Origin: Ziziphus jujuba
Lineage: Eukaryota; Streptophyta; Magnoliopsida; Rosales; Rhamnaceae
Direction of reading: 5' to 3'
DNA: 64,000 bases
Assembly: GCF_031755915.1 (NCBI RefSeq)
Contig: NC_083387.1
Location: 18,187,001 to 18,251,000, forward strand
Shown: positions 1-12,133 of the stretch, one piece after another
How the letters are laid out: the number at the start of each line of letters is the position of its first letter
Numbering within the stretch: the first letter of the stretch is position 1
The notes under the pieces: model-generated
Database searches by the model: none
Seen by the model: the letters and a program-made list of their open reading frames with translations, nothing else
What the model was told of the DNA's origin: nothing
Made by a program: the position numbers and the translations under genes

Positions 1-199
1 AGGTTAATACGTCAGTAAAAATTCGACCAATCGACGACGCATAAAAAAAAAGGTGTCGTCGAGAAGTCGCGAGAAACAAACACACACGACGCATAATATT
101 TAGAGTCGCTGAATAAACATAGTTATGCGTCGCCTATTAGTGTAACATTGTTTTTTTCTTTTTTTTTTGTTTTGCGTTTTTTTAAGTATGTAATAGTTG

Positions 200-1427
200 A
201 TGTTCTTTCAAATTTAAATAACAAGTGAAAATGTTTAAATATTTGGGAAAATATTTTATTGATATAAGGCGACGTATACACTATTATGCGTCGCCCATTA
301 GGGAAAAAATTTATATTTTTTGTTGTTTTTTCTAAGTATTAAACAGTTGATATTCTTTTAACTTTAAATAACAAGTGAAAATGTTTAAGCAGCATGACAT
401 TTTTTTTTTTGAAAAAAATATTTTAAAAGATTTATTAATGATATCAGGAGACAAGAAGAATTGCGGGTCGCCTATTAGTCTATTATCATAAATTTTTTTT
501 GAAATTTTTAGTAAGTATTAAACAGTTGATTTCTTTCAACTTTAAATAACAAGTGAAAATGTTATAGCTGCTTCACAGTGATTTTTTTTTTTTTTTTGTT
601 TTCTCAAATACATTTTTAGCAAATATGTTATTGATATATGGCGACGCATAAATACCATTATGCGTCGCCTATTATGGTGAAATTTTTTTTTTTTTTGTGT
701 TTTTCTGATTTCTTTCAACTTTAAATAACAAGTGAAAATGTTATAGCTGCTTCACAGTGCTGTTTTTTTGTTTTTTCAAATAAATTTATAGAAAATATGT
801 TATTGATTTATGGCGACGCATAAATACCATTATGCGTCGCCTATTATTGTGAAATTTTTTTTTTTTTGTGTCTTTTTGATTTGTTTCAACTTTAAATAAA
901 AAGTGAAAATGTTATAGCTGCTTCACAGTGATTTTTTTTTTGTTTTGTCAAATAAATTTTTAGCAAATATTTTATTTATATATGGCGACGCATAAATACC
1001 ATTATGCGTCGCCTAATATTGTGAAAAACTTTTTTTTTGGTGTTTTTCTGATTTGTTTCCACTTTAAATAAAAAGTGAAAATGTTATAGCTGCTTCACAG
1101 TGATTTAATTTTTTTGATTTTTTTAATAAATTTTTACCAAAAAGTTTCTTGATATATGGCGACGTCTAGTATTGTGAAACAGGAAGATTTTAAAAAAAAC
1201 ACCTTCTCTAACTAGTTTAAATCTTTTAACTGGTTATTTGATGCAGGGATAAAATCAGATTGATTAAAAAAATAAAAAAATAAAACTCATTTATGTTGTT
1301 TAAATATTTTCACTGCTTATTTGATGATGTAAGAAAATCAAATTGTTAAAAACCGTGGTTTTTTTGAAAGAAAAAAAAAAAAAGAGTACTAGGCGACGCA
1401 TAATACTGCTTATGCGTCGCCTAAACC

Positions 1428-1476
<49 letters not shown>

Positions 1477-1956
1477 CTCTTTATATTATTTCAATATCTT
1501 CACTAGTTATTTCATGCTCAGCTAAAATCCAATTGTTAAAAATGAAGGTTTAAAAAATATATATATATAGGGTATTAGGCGACGCATAATCATGGTTATG
1601 CGTCGCCTATTACTAAAATTCAAAAAAAAAAAAAACAAACTCTGTTTATCATCTTTAAATATTTTCACTGGTCATTTGATGCTGGAAGAAAATCAAATTG
1701 TTAAACAGGAAGATTTTAAAAAAAACACCTTCTCTAACTAGTTTAAATCTTTTAACTCGTTATTTGATGCAGGGATAAAATCAGATTGATTAAAAAAATA
1801 AAAAAACAAAACTCATTTATGTTGTTTAAATATTTTCACTGCTTATTTGATGATGGAAGAAAATCAAATTGTTAAAAACCATGGTTTTTTTGAAAGAAGA
1901 AAAAAAAAAAAAAGGTATTAGGCGACGCATAATACTGCTTATGCGTCGCCTAAACC

Positions 1957-2001
<45 letters not shown>

Positions 2002-2484
2002 CTCTTTATATTGTTTCAATATCTTCACTGGTTATTTCATGCTCAGCTAAAATCCAATTGTTAAAAATGAAGGTTTAAAAAATATATATATATAGGGTAT
2101 TAGGCGACGCATAATCATGGTTATGCGTCGCCTATTACTAAAATTCAAAAAAAAAAAAACAAACTCTGTTTATCATCTTTAAATATTTTCACTGGTCATT
2201 TGATGCTGGAAGAAAATCAAATTGTTAAACAGGAAGATTTTAAAAAAAACACCTTCTCTAACTAGTTTAAATCTTTTAACTGGTTATTTGATGCAGGGAT
2301 AAAATCAGATTGATTAAAAAAATAAAAAAACAAAACTCATTTATGTTGTTTAAATATTTTCACTGCTTATTTGATGATGGAAGAAAATCAAATTGTTAAA
2401 AACCATGGTTTTTTTGAAAGAAGAAAAAAAAATGGGGTATTAGGCGACGCATAATACTGCTTATGCGTCGCCTAAACCCTAAAT

Positions 2485-2530
<46 letters not shown>

Positions 2531-4110
2531 CTCTTTATATTGTTTCAATATCTTCACTGATTATTTCATGCTCAACTAAAATCCAATTGTTAAAAATGAA
2601 GGTTTAAAAAAAATATATATAGATAGGGTATTAGGCGACGCATAATCATGATTATGCGTCGCCTATTACTAAAATACAAAAAAAAAAAAAAACTCTCTTT
2701 ATCTTGTTTAAATATCTTCACTGGTTATTTGATGCTCCAACAAAATCAAATTGTTAAAAATGAAGGTTTAAAAAAAATATATATAGGGTATTAGGCGACG
2801 CATAAGAATGGTTATGCGTCGCCTATTACTAAAATTCAAAAAAAAAAAACAAACTCTGTTTATCATCTTTAAATATTTTCACTGGTCATTTGATGCTGGA
2901 AGAAAATCAAATTGCTAAACAGGAAGATTTAAAAAAAAACACATTTTCTAACTAGTTTAAATCTTTTAACTGGTTATATGATGCAGGGATAAAATCAGAT
3001 TGATTAAAAAAATAAAAAAACAAAGCTCATTTATGTTGTTTAAATATTTTCACTGCTTATTTGATGATGGAAGAAAATCAAATTGTTAAAAACCATGGTT
3101 TTTTTGAAAGAAGAAAAAAAAAATGGGGTATTAGGCGACGCATAATACTGATTATGCGTCGCCTAAACCCTAAATTAAAAAAAAAAAACCTCTCTTTATA
3201 TTGTTTCAATATATTCACTGGTTATTTCATGCTCAACTAAAATCCAATTGTTAAAAATGAAGGTTTAAAAAAATATATATATAGATAGGGTATTAGGCGA
3301 CGCATAATCATGATTATGCGTCGCCTATTACTAAAATTCAAAAAAAAAAAAACTCTCTTTATCTTGTTTAAATATCTTCACTGGTTATTTGATGCTCCAA
3401 CAAAATCAAATTGTTAAAAATGAAGGTTTAAAAAAAATATATATAGGGTATTAGGCGACGCATAAGCATGGTTATACGTCGCCTATTACTAAAATTCAAA
3501 CAAAAAAAAAAACTCTCTTGATCTTGTTTAAATATCTTCACTGGTTATTTGATGCTCAACTAAAATCCAACTGTTAAAAATGAAGGTTTAAAAAAAAAAT
3601 AGGGTATTAGGCGACGCATAATCATGCTTATGCGTCGCCTATTACTAAAATAACAAGTGAAAATGTTATAGCTGCTTCACAGTGCTGTTTTTTTGTTTTT
3701 TCAAATAAAGTTTTAGAAAATATGTTATAGATTTATGGCGACGCATAAATACCATTATGCGTCGCCTATTATTGTGAAAATTTTGTTTTTGTGTTTTTTC
3801 TGATTTGTTTCAACTTTAAATAAAAAGTGAAAATGTTATAGCTGCTTCACAGTGATTTTATTTTTTTGTTTTTTTAAATAAATTTTTAGCAAAATTTTTT
3901 TTGAATTATGGCGACGCATAAATACCATTATGCGTCGCCTATTATTGTGAATATTTTTTTTCCTTTGGTTTTGTGAAAATATTTATCAATCTGTTTTACT
4001 TTTGGCATCATATAATCTGTTAAAATATTGAAGCACATAACTGTGATGGTTTTTTTTTTTTTTCTGCATTATTTGTATCAGGCGACTCTGAAGCATATTG
4101 TGCGTCGCCT
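200..4110. repeat. Left subterminal palindrome array (array A)
   Basis: About 21 palindromes recur here, most with the 12-bp arm GGCGACGCATAA, a 6-base loop and the arm TTATGCGTCGCC. Good copies start near 268, 640, 812, 984, 1392, 1578, 1921, 2103, 2443, 2634, 2794, 3134, 3296, 3454, 3610, 3737 and 3910. Degenerate ones lie near 449, 1159 and 4081. Two unit types are seen. Type 1 (about 200-1180 and 3650-3970) contains AACAAGTGAAAATGTTATAG. Type 2 (about 1185-3650) contains long A-tracts, AATTGTTAAAAATGAAGG and, after alternate palindromes, TAAACCCTAAAT. Bases 1-130 hold further single CGACGCATAA motifs. In En/Spm, subterminal 12-bp motifs are TNPA binding sites; that role here is inferred. 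Confidence 0.9.
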
Positions 4111-4303
4111 GTTCATCGTTTATTTTAATTATTTTTAATATTGTTTGAAATTTTGTAAAATTGGTATGTTTGAAACCAAAGTTCATGCAAAACAAATACT
4201 ACCTTATGAGCGATTTTCACAAATTTGTCTACGATATTTTATATGTACAAACAAAAGCTATTAACAAAATCTAGCTATTTCACTACCATGCATATATATA
4301 TAT

Positions 4304-7300
4304 TCATTGGTTTGAGATACTTGTGATCATCGCTGTTGCCCATTCATCTCTAAATTCGTTGACATTTTCAGCTTGTAACCAAGTGACACCTTCGTACTGA
4401 ACATGAGAAACTTATGTTAATACATATAAAAATAATCATAAATATTAATTATTACATAATAGAAATATGATGAAATCATTAAATTAATAATAATTTACCA
4501 TTCCTCTTAAGTCCCGGGGAGGAACTTTGCGCCTAATGATATCTCGCATTATCATCATCATATAGTAACCGCATTCCGTATTCCCGGGCTGCATCGGTGT
4601 CTAAATTTGCAAACAGTAAATTATGTGTAATATTAGATACGAATATATACAAGTATTTAAATTAACTAACAACTAATAATGCTAAGTTTTTATATATAAT
4701 AATTACCTTAGTATTTTGCCACCGAAGTTTCTTTTCAAATGTCTTTCCTTGGTTCCATGCAACGAAGGAACTATATAGAAATATAAATATTGTATACGAT
4801 TATACAATAGCTTCAAAAGTACAAATCCAATATATATAAGAACAATTAAGTAAAAATATTAGAGTTATTAATTAACTTACTCGTCGATCAAAGATTTTAG
4901 ATCCTTATCAATTATATTCTTATGAGTCTTCAAAGAATCAAAAAACCATGCTACTGCTTTGTATAAATCAACAACACATAGCATCCAATGATTCCTAAAA
5001 ACACCAATAAATATTTTAGTTAATATGATGTTTCTCGAAATGAATATTTTCATAACATAATTCAATAAAACTAACACAATATTACCTTGCACAGTAGGGA
5101 AATAACCATAGTTGATTATTTCTTGCATCTTGCCATCTACTCAATATATTTGATATCCGTTCATGAGGGTTTTGATGACCAACCGAAGCAATAATATCCG
5201 GATGAACAAAGCAATATTTCCCTTCGAAGGAGCCCGTCAATCCCTCACATAAATGCCTACATAATCCGATTACCAATAATTATAGTGTTTAATTAATTAA
5301 ATTAAAGAATTAGTTATAAAGACATCCAAATTTAGTTTACCTTATGTAGAATGAGATGCATTCGGACGATAATTCTTGCATGTAACAAAAATCGTTTATA
5401 TCGCTACTCGCTATGGCCAACTGTTGTTCTTCCCCAAAGATCTCTTTTTTCATATTAAAAAACCATAAATGATCGCTATCGACGTCCTTGATCCGACGTA
5501 GCAACTCTCGGATCGTTGGGGTAACGATTAAGGGATCAACATTATCATCTTCATCATTCTCAACATTTGACCTGTTCGAGCTTCCCTACAAAATATCAAC
5601 AAACAACATTTAAAATAGAACAAAAATGAAATTATTTTAAACTTCATTAATATATATAGCTGCATCGAACAATACCTCCTCAGATGGCAAGATAACAAGA
5701 TCTCTTGGCCATGCAACAAATGCACCTTCAGCATCACCGACACGTATGATGTCAAATGACGGAATAGGCAAAGGTGCAAATCCATCAATAACATCATCAA
5801 CAGTTACCTTATAATTTGCTGCACCTAGCTTCACACCATGGCACATATCCGTTGGCAGCGAAGGTACCAAAGTGCCACATGCTACTATATGGCCAACATT
5901 GCCTTGTGCAAGATTGCATTTTACACCCTGCAAAGTTAAAAAAAAAAAATAATAATATATATATGTTCACATGACAATATTCCTTCAACTTAAAGACTCG
6001 ATCCCATGACCTCATGGCGGTAGGTAAGACCCTTCAACCATGGGAGCTATATAGATAGTAATAACCTACTTAAACATGCATACATAAATATATATAAATA
6101 AATAAATAAATAAATCAATCAATCAATAATCACCTCAGGATAGATCCGAGGAGCATCAATCCAAGATGTAGATTGGGTCCGATGAGCAGCAACATCATCG
6201 AATTGGGTGCCCAGAGCATCAACATCATCGGCTGGGGGGGTCCCATGAGCAGCAACATCATCGACTTGGGTCCCACGAGCATTAACATCATCGGCTGGAG
6301 GGGTCCCTAGACCAGCAACATCATCGACTTGGGTCCCAGGAGCAGCAACAGTATCGGCTAGATGAGCGAGTGACGGAATCTGAATACCACATGCCGATAT
6401 GAGCGCATCAACTTGGGCAGCGCTGCTGCTGCTTGAATTTCTGACGATCGCCATTAGACCTTTGAGCAGCGTCTCATACATTGAATTGTTTCCACTTCCC
6501 TCCGACTTGGTCTTTTTTTGTGAACTCGGCTTAGGAGTATGGAAAAAGTTATTCACCGTGTATCCTTTGCCTCGACCCCTAAGCCTACCTCCATACTCCT
6601 CTTTTCCCAAAGCTTGTGTTAGGATATCCACAGGAGGTGAAGGCCCAATTTCTCCTTCTGTTGCCTTCTTCTTTAAGTCATTCTACAATATATTGTTGAA
6701 ATGATTGAATATATCAGTTTATATAATAATGAACTAAATAATAATATATGCAACAAATATTCATATAAAATACAATACTCACAATTTTTTCCGCTACATG
6801 TTCAGTTTCTTCATTTGCATATTTTCCATCCTTCCCCATACGTGCCCGTATCCACAGGTCATCTCGGTCTACATAATCTTCAGTGCCTCTTTCAAGTTGC
6901 TTCAAAATTACAAATAAATTAATTTTAATAATGCATGCAACTGATCAAGTAACAATGACAAAATTATTATGGTTAAATGTAAATAAAAATAAATTGCATA
7001 CAATGGCTCTTTCTAATCTCGCGTAGCCCATTGCACCCATCCTATGCGGATACTTGTTTAATTGCCGTTTTTCCGAATATTTTTGACTTAATGCCTACAA
7101 AAGTTATAAACAAACATATTAGAAAACCCAAATAACATAAGTCACCATAACAAATTTTAATTTTTATATAAATAATGCCAGCGCAATTTAATACAACAGT
7201 ACCGTGCGTTAAATAAACTATACCTGGAATTTATCCGACAACCTTTGTTGTACAAAATCATCCCACACCTCTTGGCTTATGAATTCATAAATTGAGGGTC

Positions 7301-7940
7301 GATGCTTCAACTTTTCGGGTGTGTCAATATATGGTCGAACAAAAGATCTATACAAGTAATTCTTGAATTTTCTCCATTTGTCACAACAATCTTTTAAAGT
7401 TGCCTTCCTAAAACTATCATCCTTACCCGTATATTGCTGCAAAATTAAAATATATATATATATATATATTTAGTAACATTGATTGACAAGTAAATGCGGT
7501 AAGTTAGAAATGCAAGTAAAATGCATATATACAAGCTGCAAATGCAAAAAAAGAATTATAAAATCTCCATCAATTAAATATTATTTATAATAAACAATAT
7601 CTAACAATAATGCACTCCGTACCTTTATTGATGCCCATAGGTTATCTTTTAACCTATCGGACACATCTCTCCAATTAGGTATATTAATTGGTATTGTGCT
7701 CCTAGCCAACGAGCCCTCCAAATTGTTTAGTCGAACGGCCTCAGAGTTAATAGCAACTCCAACCTCATTATATTGAGGTTCCAAGCTTTTGTTTCCCGCC
7801 AAATGCTTCCTAAGGCCTTTCATTGTTGTGGCCCCTCGTTTTCTACGCCTTGGGGATGATGTATTCGGCCTTTCCATATCACTAGATGGTGATCCAGCGC
7901 CATCCCCATCCGAGAGGACATGTTCATTAAAAGAATCCAT
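4304..7940 (-). CDS. TNPA-like / DUF8039 / Ulp1 (C48) protease fusion of the CACTA element
   Basis: Twelve exons read in frame with GT-AG introns: 7940-7623, 7436-7224, 7094-7002, 6899-6783, 6682-6134, 5927-5676, 5585-5341, 5256-5086, 4994-4881, 4770-4707, 4600-4499 and 4396-4304. They total 2331 nt, about 776 aa, with no internal stop. Residues 29-36 are a basic stretch (SPRRRKRG). About 40-280 match the plant Ptta/En/Spm (TNPA-like) family, with KHLAGNK, NIPNWRDVSDRLKD, MGAMGYARLE and DRDDLWIRARMGKDGKY. Exon 5 ends in 21-aa repeats based on GTQVDDVA and GTPPADDV. About 430-515 resemble DUF8039 (PLPIPSFDIIRVGDAEGAFVAWP). The C-terminus is an Ulp1-type cysteine protease with candidate triad H655 (NHWML), D672 (FFDSL), C722 (QPGNTECGYYMM) and Gln716. 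The start was set at 7940; an in-frame ATG at 7967 is possible. The protein probably binds the palindromes; the protease substrate (SUMO or other) is unknown. Confidence 0.88.
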
Positions 7941-9060
7941 AATTCTACATACAAAAAACATAAACACAAATTAATATTACTAACAATATAGGGTGTAGTA
8001 TAATGAATAAACCAATAATAACAATAATAAACGATAAATTCATGTAATTTATTTACCAAGTGATGCAGTAATAGTATCTTCTCTTAACATCTATCCTCTT
8101 TAACAGTCATTAACATTTTCAAACTTTGCAACCGGCGACTAAATCACTATGGATTTTGAGTCGCACAAACGACGTCGTTTTAAGACCCAAAACAGAGCAC
8201 CTCTGACATTTCCCACGCAAATTTAACCATATAAACACATAATACAAATAATAGCATATAATTTTGCTTTACATACAATCGAACCCCACTTAATAAATAT
8301 AGCTATTTTTCCAAAAAAAATTTAGCTAACCCATTGTCGACAACAAGCCATGATTTTGACAACATAAAACCCCACCAAAATTACAGTAACGAACAAATAT
8401 TTAAAAAAAAAAAACAAAAACACCAGCAAACATAATTTTCTTTCCAGCAAACACATACACAACCGAACCCCAAAAGGGATGAAAAACAGCACACAAAAAC
8501 AGCACACATACACCACCGAACCCCAAAAGGGATGAAAAACAGCACACAAAAACAGCACACCTTTACAAATCCAGCAATCAAGAGGAAGTTCAAGCCACCA
8601 CAGCAGCGACGGCGACGGCACGGCAGCAACCCAGCAACCAAATCCCGGCGACGAGACGGCAAAAACCCCAGCCACCCAGTGCCACGGCGACGGCGACGGA
8701 GAGAAGGTGAAGTTCTTGCAACCCAACCACCGGCAAGAAGGAAGAAGAAGGAACTTTGGGTATTTAGGAAAGAAACCCACAAAATCCTTCAAACCCTTGA
8801 AAGAAACAAGAATGCATAATGAGAGTGATCCTTCAAAATCTTCTCATACCCTCTAGATTGCTTCCAACTCTCTAGTTCCCGTACTAATGGTTAATGGTTG
8901 AAAAGAAAGCCCATAGATTAACGTGCCATTTTATTTATAATATTTCATTAATATTGGGGAATAAAAAAAATGTTATTAAAAATATTTTAGGGGCAAAAAA
9001 AATATTTAAAGACACTTACAAAGGAAAAAATGGAAATACAAAAAAAATAAATAAATAAAA
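7941..9060 (-). promoter_or_regulatory. 5' leader and upstream region of the TNPA-like gene
   Basis: No transposase-like coding sequence is seen. On the minus strand 8820-8560 is a GC- and CGG-rich leader-like stretch ending near ATTTGTAAAGGTGTGCTG, a plausible splice donor, so the gene probably has a 5'UTR intron. A 44-base unit containing GAACCCCAAAAGGGATGAAA is repeated at about 8464-8510 and 8516-8561. Short GCGACTAAATC and GAGTCGC motifs lie near 8133-8166. The arginine-rich plus-strand frame at 8532-8819 is judged a by-product of GACGGC repeats. Confidence 0.5.
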
Positions 9061-9073
9061 ATAAATCAGACAA

Positions 9074-9963
9074 AGCGACGTATAAAGAATAAAATACGTC
9101 GCCTATAATAATTAAAAATAATATAAATTTTAAGAGTTTTGAAAATCAAATTAAAAATAATATAAATATTTTCACTGCTTATTTGATGATGGAAGAAAAT
9201 CAAATTGTTAAAAACCATGATTTTTTTGAGAGAAAAAAAAAAATGGGGTATTAGGCGACGCATAATACTGCTTATGCGTCGCCTAAACCCTAAATTTAAA
9301 AAAAAAAAAAAAAAAAACACTCTTTATATTGTTTCAATATCTTCACTGGTTATTTCATGCTCAACTAAAATCCAATTGTTAAAAACGAAGGTTTAAAAAA
9401 AATATATATAGATAGGGTATTAGGCGACGCATAATCATGATTATGCGTCGCCTATTACTAAAATTCAAAAAAAAAAAAAAACTCTCTTTATCTTGTTTAA
9501 ATATCTTCACTGGTTATTTAATGCTCCAACAAAATCAAATTGTTAAAAATGAAGGTTTAAAAAAAATATATATAGGGTATTAGGCGACGCATAATCATGG
9601 TTATGCGTCGCCTATTACTAAAATTCAAAAAAAAAAAAACAAACTCTGTTTATCATCTTTAAACATTTTCACTGGTCATTTGATGCTGGAAGAAAATCAA
9701 ATTGTTAAACAGGAAGATTTTAAGAAAAACACCTTCTCTAACTAGTTTAAATCTTTTAACTGGTTATTTGATGCAGAGATAACATCAGATTGATTAAAAA
9801 AATAAAAAAACAAAACTCATTTATGTTGTTTAAATATTTTCACTGCTTATTTGATGATGGAAGAAAATCAAATTGTTAAAAACCATGGTTTTTTTCAAAG
9901 AAGAAAAATAAAAAAAAAAAGGTATTAGGCGACGCATAATACTGATTATGCGTCGCCTAAACC

Positions 9964-10011
<48 letters not shown>

Positions 10012-10487
10012 CTCTTTATATTGTTTCAATATCTTCACTGGTTATTTCATGCTCAGCTAAAATCCAATTCTTAAAAACGAAGGTTTAAAAAATATATATA
10101 TAGGGTATTAGGCGACGCATAATCATGGTTATGCGTCGCCTATTACTAAAATTCAAAAAAAAAAAAAACAAACTCTGTTTATCATCTTTAAATATTTTCA
10201 CTGGTTTTGATGCTGGAAGAAAATCAAATTGTTAAATAGGAAGATTTTAAGAAAACCAGCTTCTCTAACTAGTTTAAATCTTTTAACTGGTTATTTGATG
10301 CAGAGATAACATCAGATTGATTAAAAAAATAAAAAAACAAAACTCATTTATGTTGTTTAAATATTTTCACTGCTTATTTGATGATGGAAGAAAATCAAAT
10401 TGTTAAAAATCATGGTTTTTTTGAAAGAAGAAAAAAAAAAAAAGGGTATTAGGCGACGCATAATACTGATTATTCGTCGCCTAAAAC

Positions 10488-10527
<40 letters not shown>

Positions 10528-11269
10528 CTCTTTATATTGTTTCAATATCTTCACTGGTTATTTCATGCTCAGCTAAAATCCAATTGTTAAAAATGAAGGT
10601 TTAAAAAATATATATATAGGGTATTAGGCGACGCATAATCATGGTTATGCGTCGCCTATTACTAAAATTCAAAAAAAAAAAAACAAACTCTGTTTATCAT
10701 CTTTAAATATTTTCACTGGTCATTTGATGCTGGAAGAAAATCAAATTGTTAAACAGGAAGATTTTAAAAAAAACACCTTCTCTAACTAGTTTAAATCTTT
10801 TAACTGGTTATTTGACGCAGGGATAAAATCAGATTGATTAAAAAAATAAAAAAACAAAACTCATTTATGTTGTTTAAATATTTTCACTGCTTATTTAATG
10901 ATGGAAGAAAATCAAATTGTTAAAAACCATGGTTTTTTTGAAAGAAGAAAAAAAAAAAAGGGGTATTAGGCGACGCATAATACTGATTATGCGTCGCCTA
11001 AACCCTAAATTAAAAAAAAAAAAAAAAAAAAAACCTCTCTTTATATTGTTTCAATATCTTCACTGGTTATTTCATGCTCAGCTAAAATCCAATTGTTAAA
11101 AATGAAGGTTTAAAAAATATATATATAGGGTATTAGGCGACGCATAATCATGGTTATGCGTCGCCTATTACTAAAATTCAAAAAAAAAAAAAAACTCTCT
11201 TGATCTTGTTTAAATATCTTCACTGGTTATTTGATGCTGGAAGAAAATCCAATTGTTAAAAATGAAGGT

Positions 11270-11317
<48 letters not shown>

Positions 11318-12133
11318 TTAGGCGACGCATAATCATGATTATGCGTCGCCTATTACTAAAATTCAAAAAAAAAAAAAAATTCTCTTTATCTTGTTTAAAT
11401 ATCTTCACTGGTTATTTGATGCTCCAACAAAATCAAATTGTTAAAAATGAAGGTTTAAAAAAAATATATATAGGGTATTAGGCGACGCATAAGCATGGTT
11501 ATGCGTCGCCTATTACTAAAATTCAAACAAAAAAAAAAAAACTCTCTTGATCTTGTTTAAATATCTTCACTGGTTATTTGATGCTCAACTAAAATCCAAT
11601 TGTTAAAAATGAAGGTTTAAAAAAAAAATAGGGTATGAGGCGACGCATAAGCATGATTATGCGTCGCCTATTACTAAAATTCAAAAAAAAAAAAAACTCT
11701 CTTTATCTTGTTTAAATATCTTCACTGGTTATTTGATGCTCCAACAAAATCAAATTGTTAAAAATGAAGGTTTAAAAAATATATATATAGGGTATTAGGC
11801 GACGCATAAGCATCGTTATGCGTCGCCTATTACTAAAGTTCAAACAAAAAAAAAAAACTCTCTTAATCTTGTTTAAATATCTTCACTGGTTATTTGATGC
11901 TCAACTAAAATCCAATTGTTAAAAAAAAATAGGGTATTAGGCGACGCATAAGCATGATTATGCGTCGCCTATTACTAAAATTAGAAAAAAAAACTCTTTT
12001 TATCTTGTTTAAATATCTTCACTGGTTATTTGATGCTCCAACAAAATCAAATTGTTAAAAATGAAGGTTTGAAAAAAATATATGAAAAAAAAAAGAGATA
12101 TAAGGCGACGCATAATACTGCTTATGTGTCGCC
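9074..12133. repeat. Internal palindrome array (array B) between divergent transposon genes
   Basis: Sixteen palindromes with the GGCGACGCATAA arm start near 9074 (degenerate), 9254, 9423, 9583, 9928, 10111, 10452, 10627, 10969, 11136, 11321, 11481, 11639, 11798, 11940 and 12104. Spacing is about 140-340 bp, and the intervening DNA is the type 2 sequence also present in array A. Loops alternate between TACTGC/TACTGA, followed by TAAACCCTAAA, and TCATGG/TCATGA, followed by TATTACTAAAAT. A (TA)n tract lies at about 11283-11312. The array lies between the minus-strand TNPA-like gene and the plus-strand transposase, where a shared control region would be expected. Confidence 0.9.

Noticed and set aside
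1343..2078. Lysine-rich open frames across the palindrome units (also near 9205, 10357 and 10917)
   Set aside because: They consist of translated A-tracts and palindrome arms repeated with the units and have no protein features.
1441..2530. Poly(A) runs taken as retroposon tails
   Set aside because: They recur at fixed positions within each repeat unit after TAAACCCTAAATTT, so they are part of the subterminal unit rather than independent insertions.
5528..6015. Alternative minus-strand frames overlapping exons 6 and 7 of the TNPA-like gene
   Set aside because: They are other-frame readings of those exons and adjacent introns. The spliced frame accounts for all conserved motifs.
8532..8819. 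Arginine-rich plus-strand frame of 95 codons
   Set aside because: It is antisense to the GC-rich leader of the TNPA-like gene and reflects GACGGC-type repeats.
200..12133. Regularly spaced palindromic repeats resembling a CRISPR array
   Set aside because: Spacers are themselves repeats of variable length with A-tracts, and the context is a plant CACTA transposon with no cas genes.
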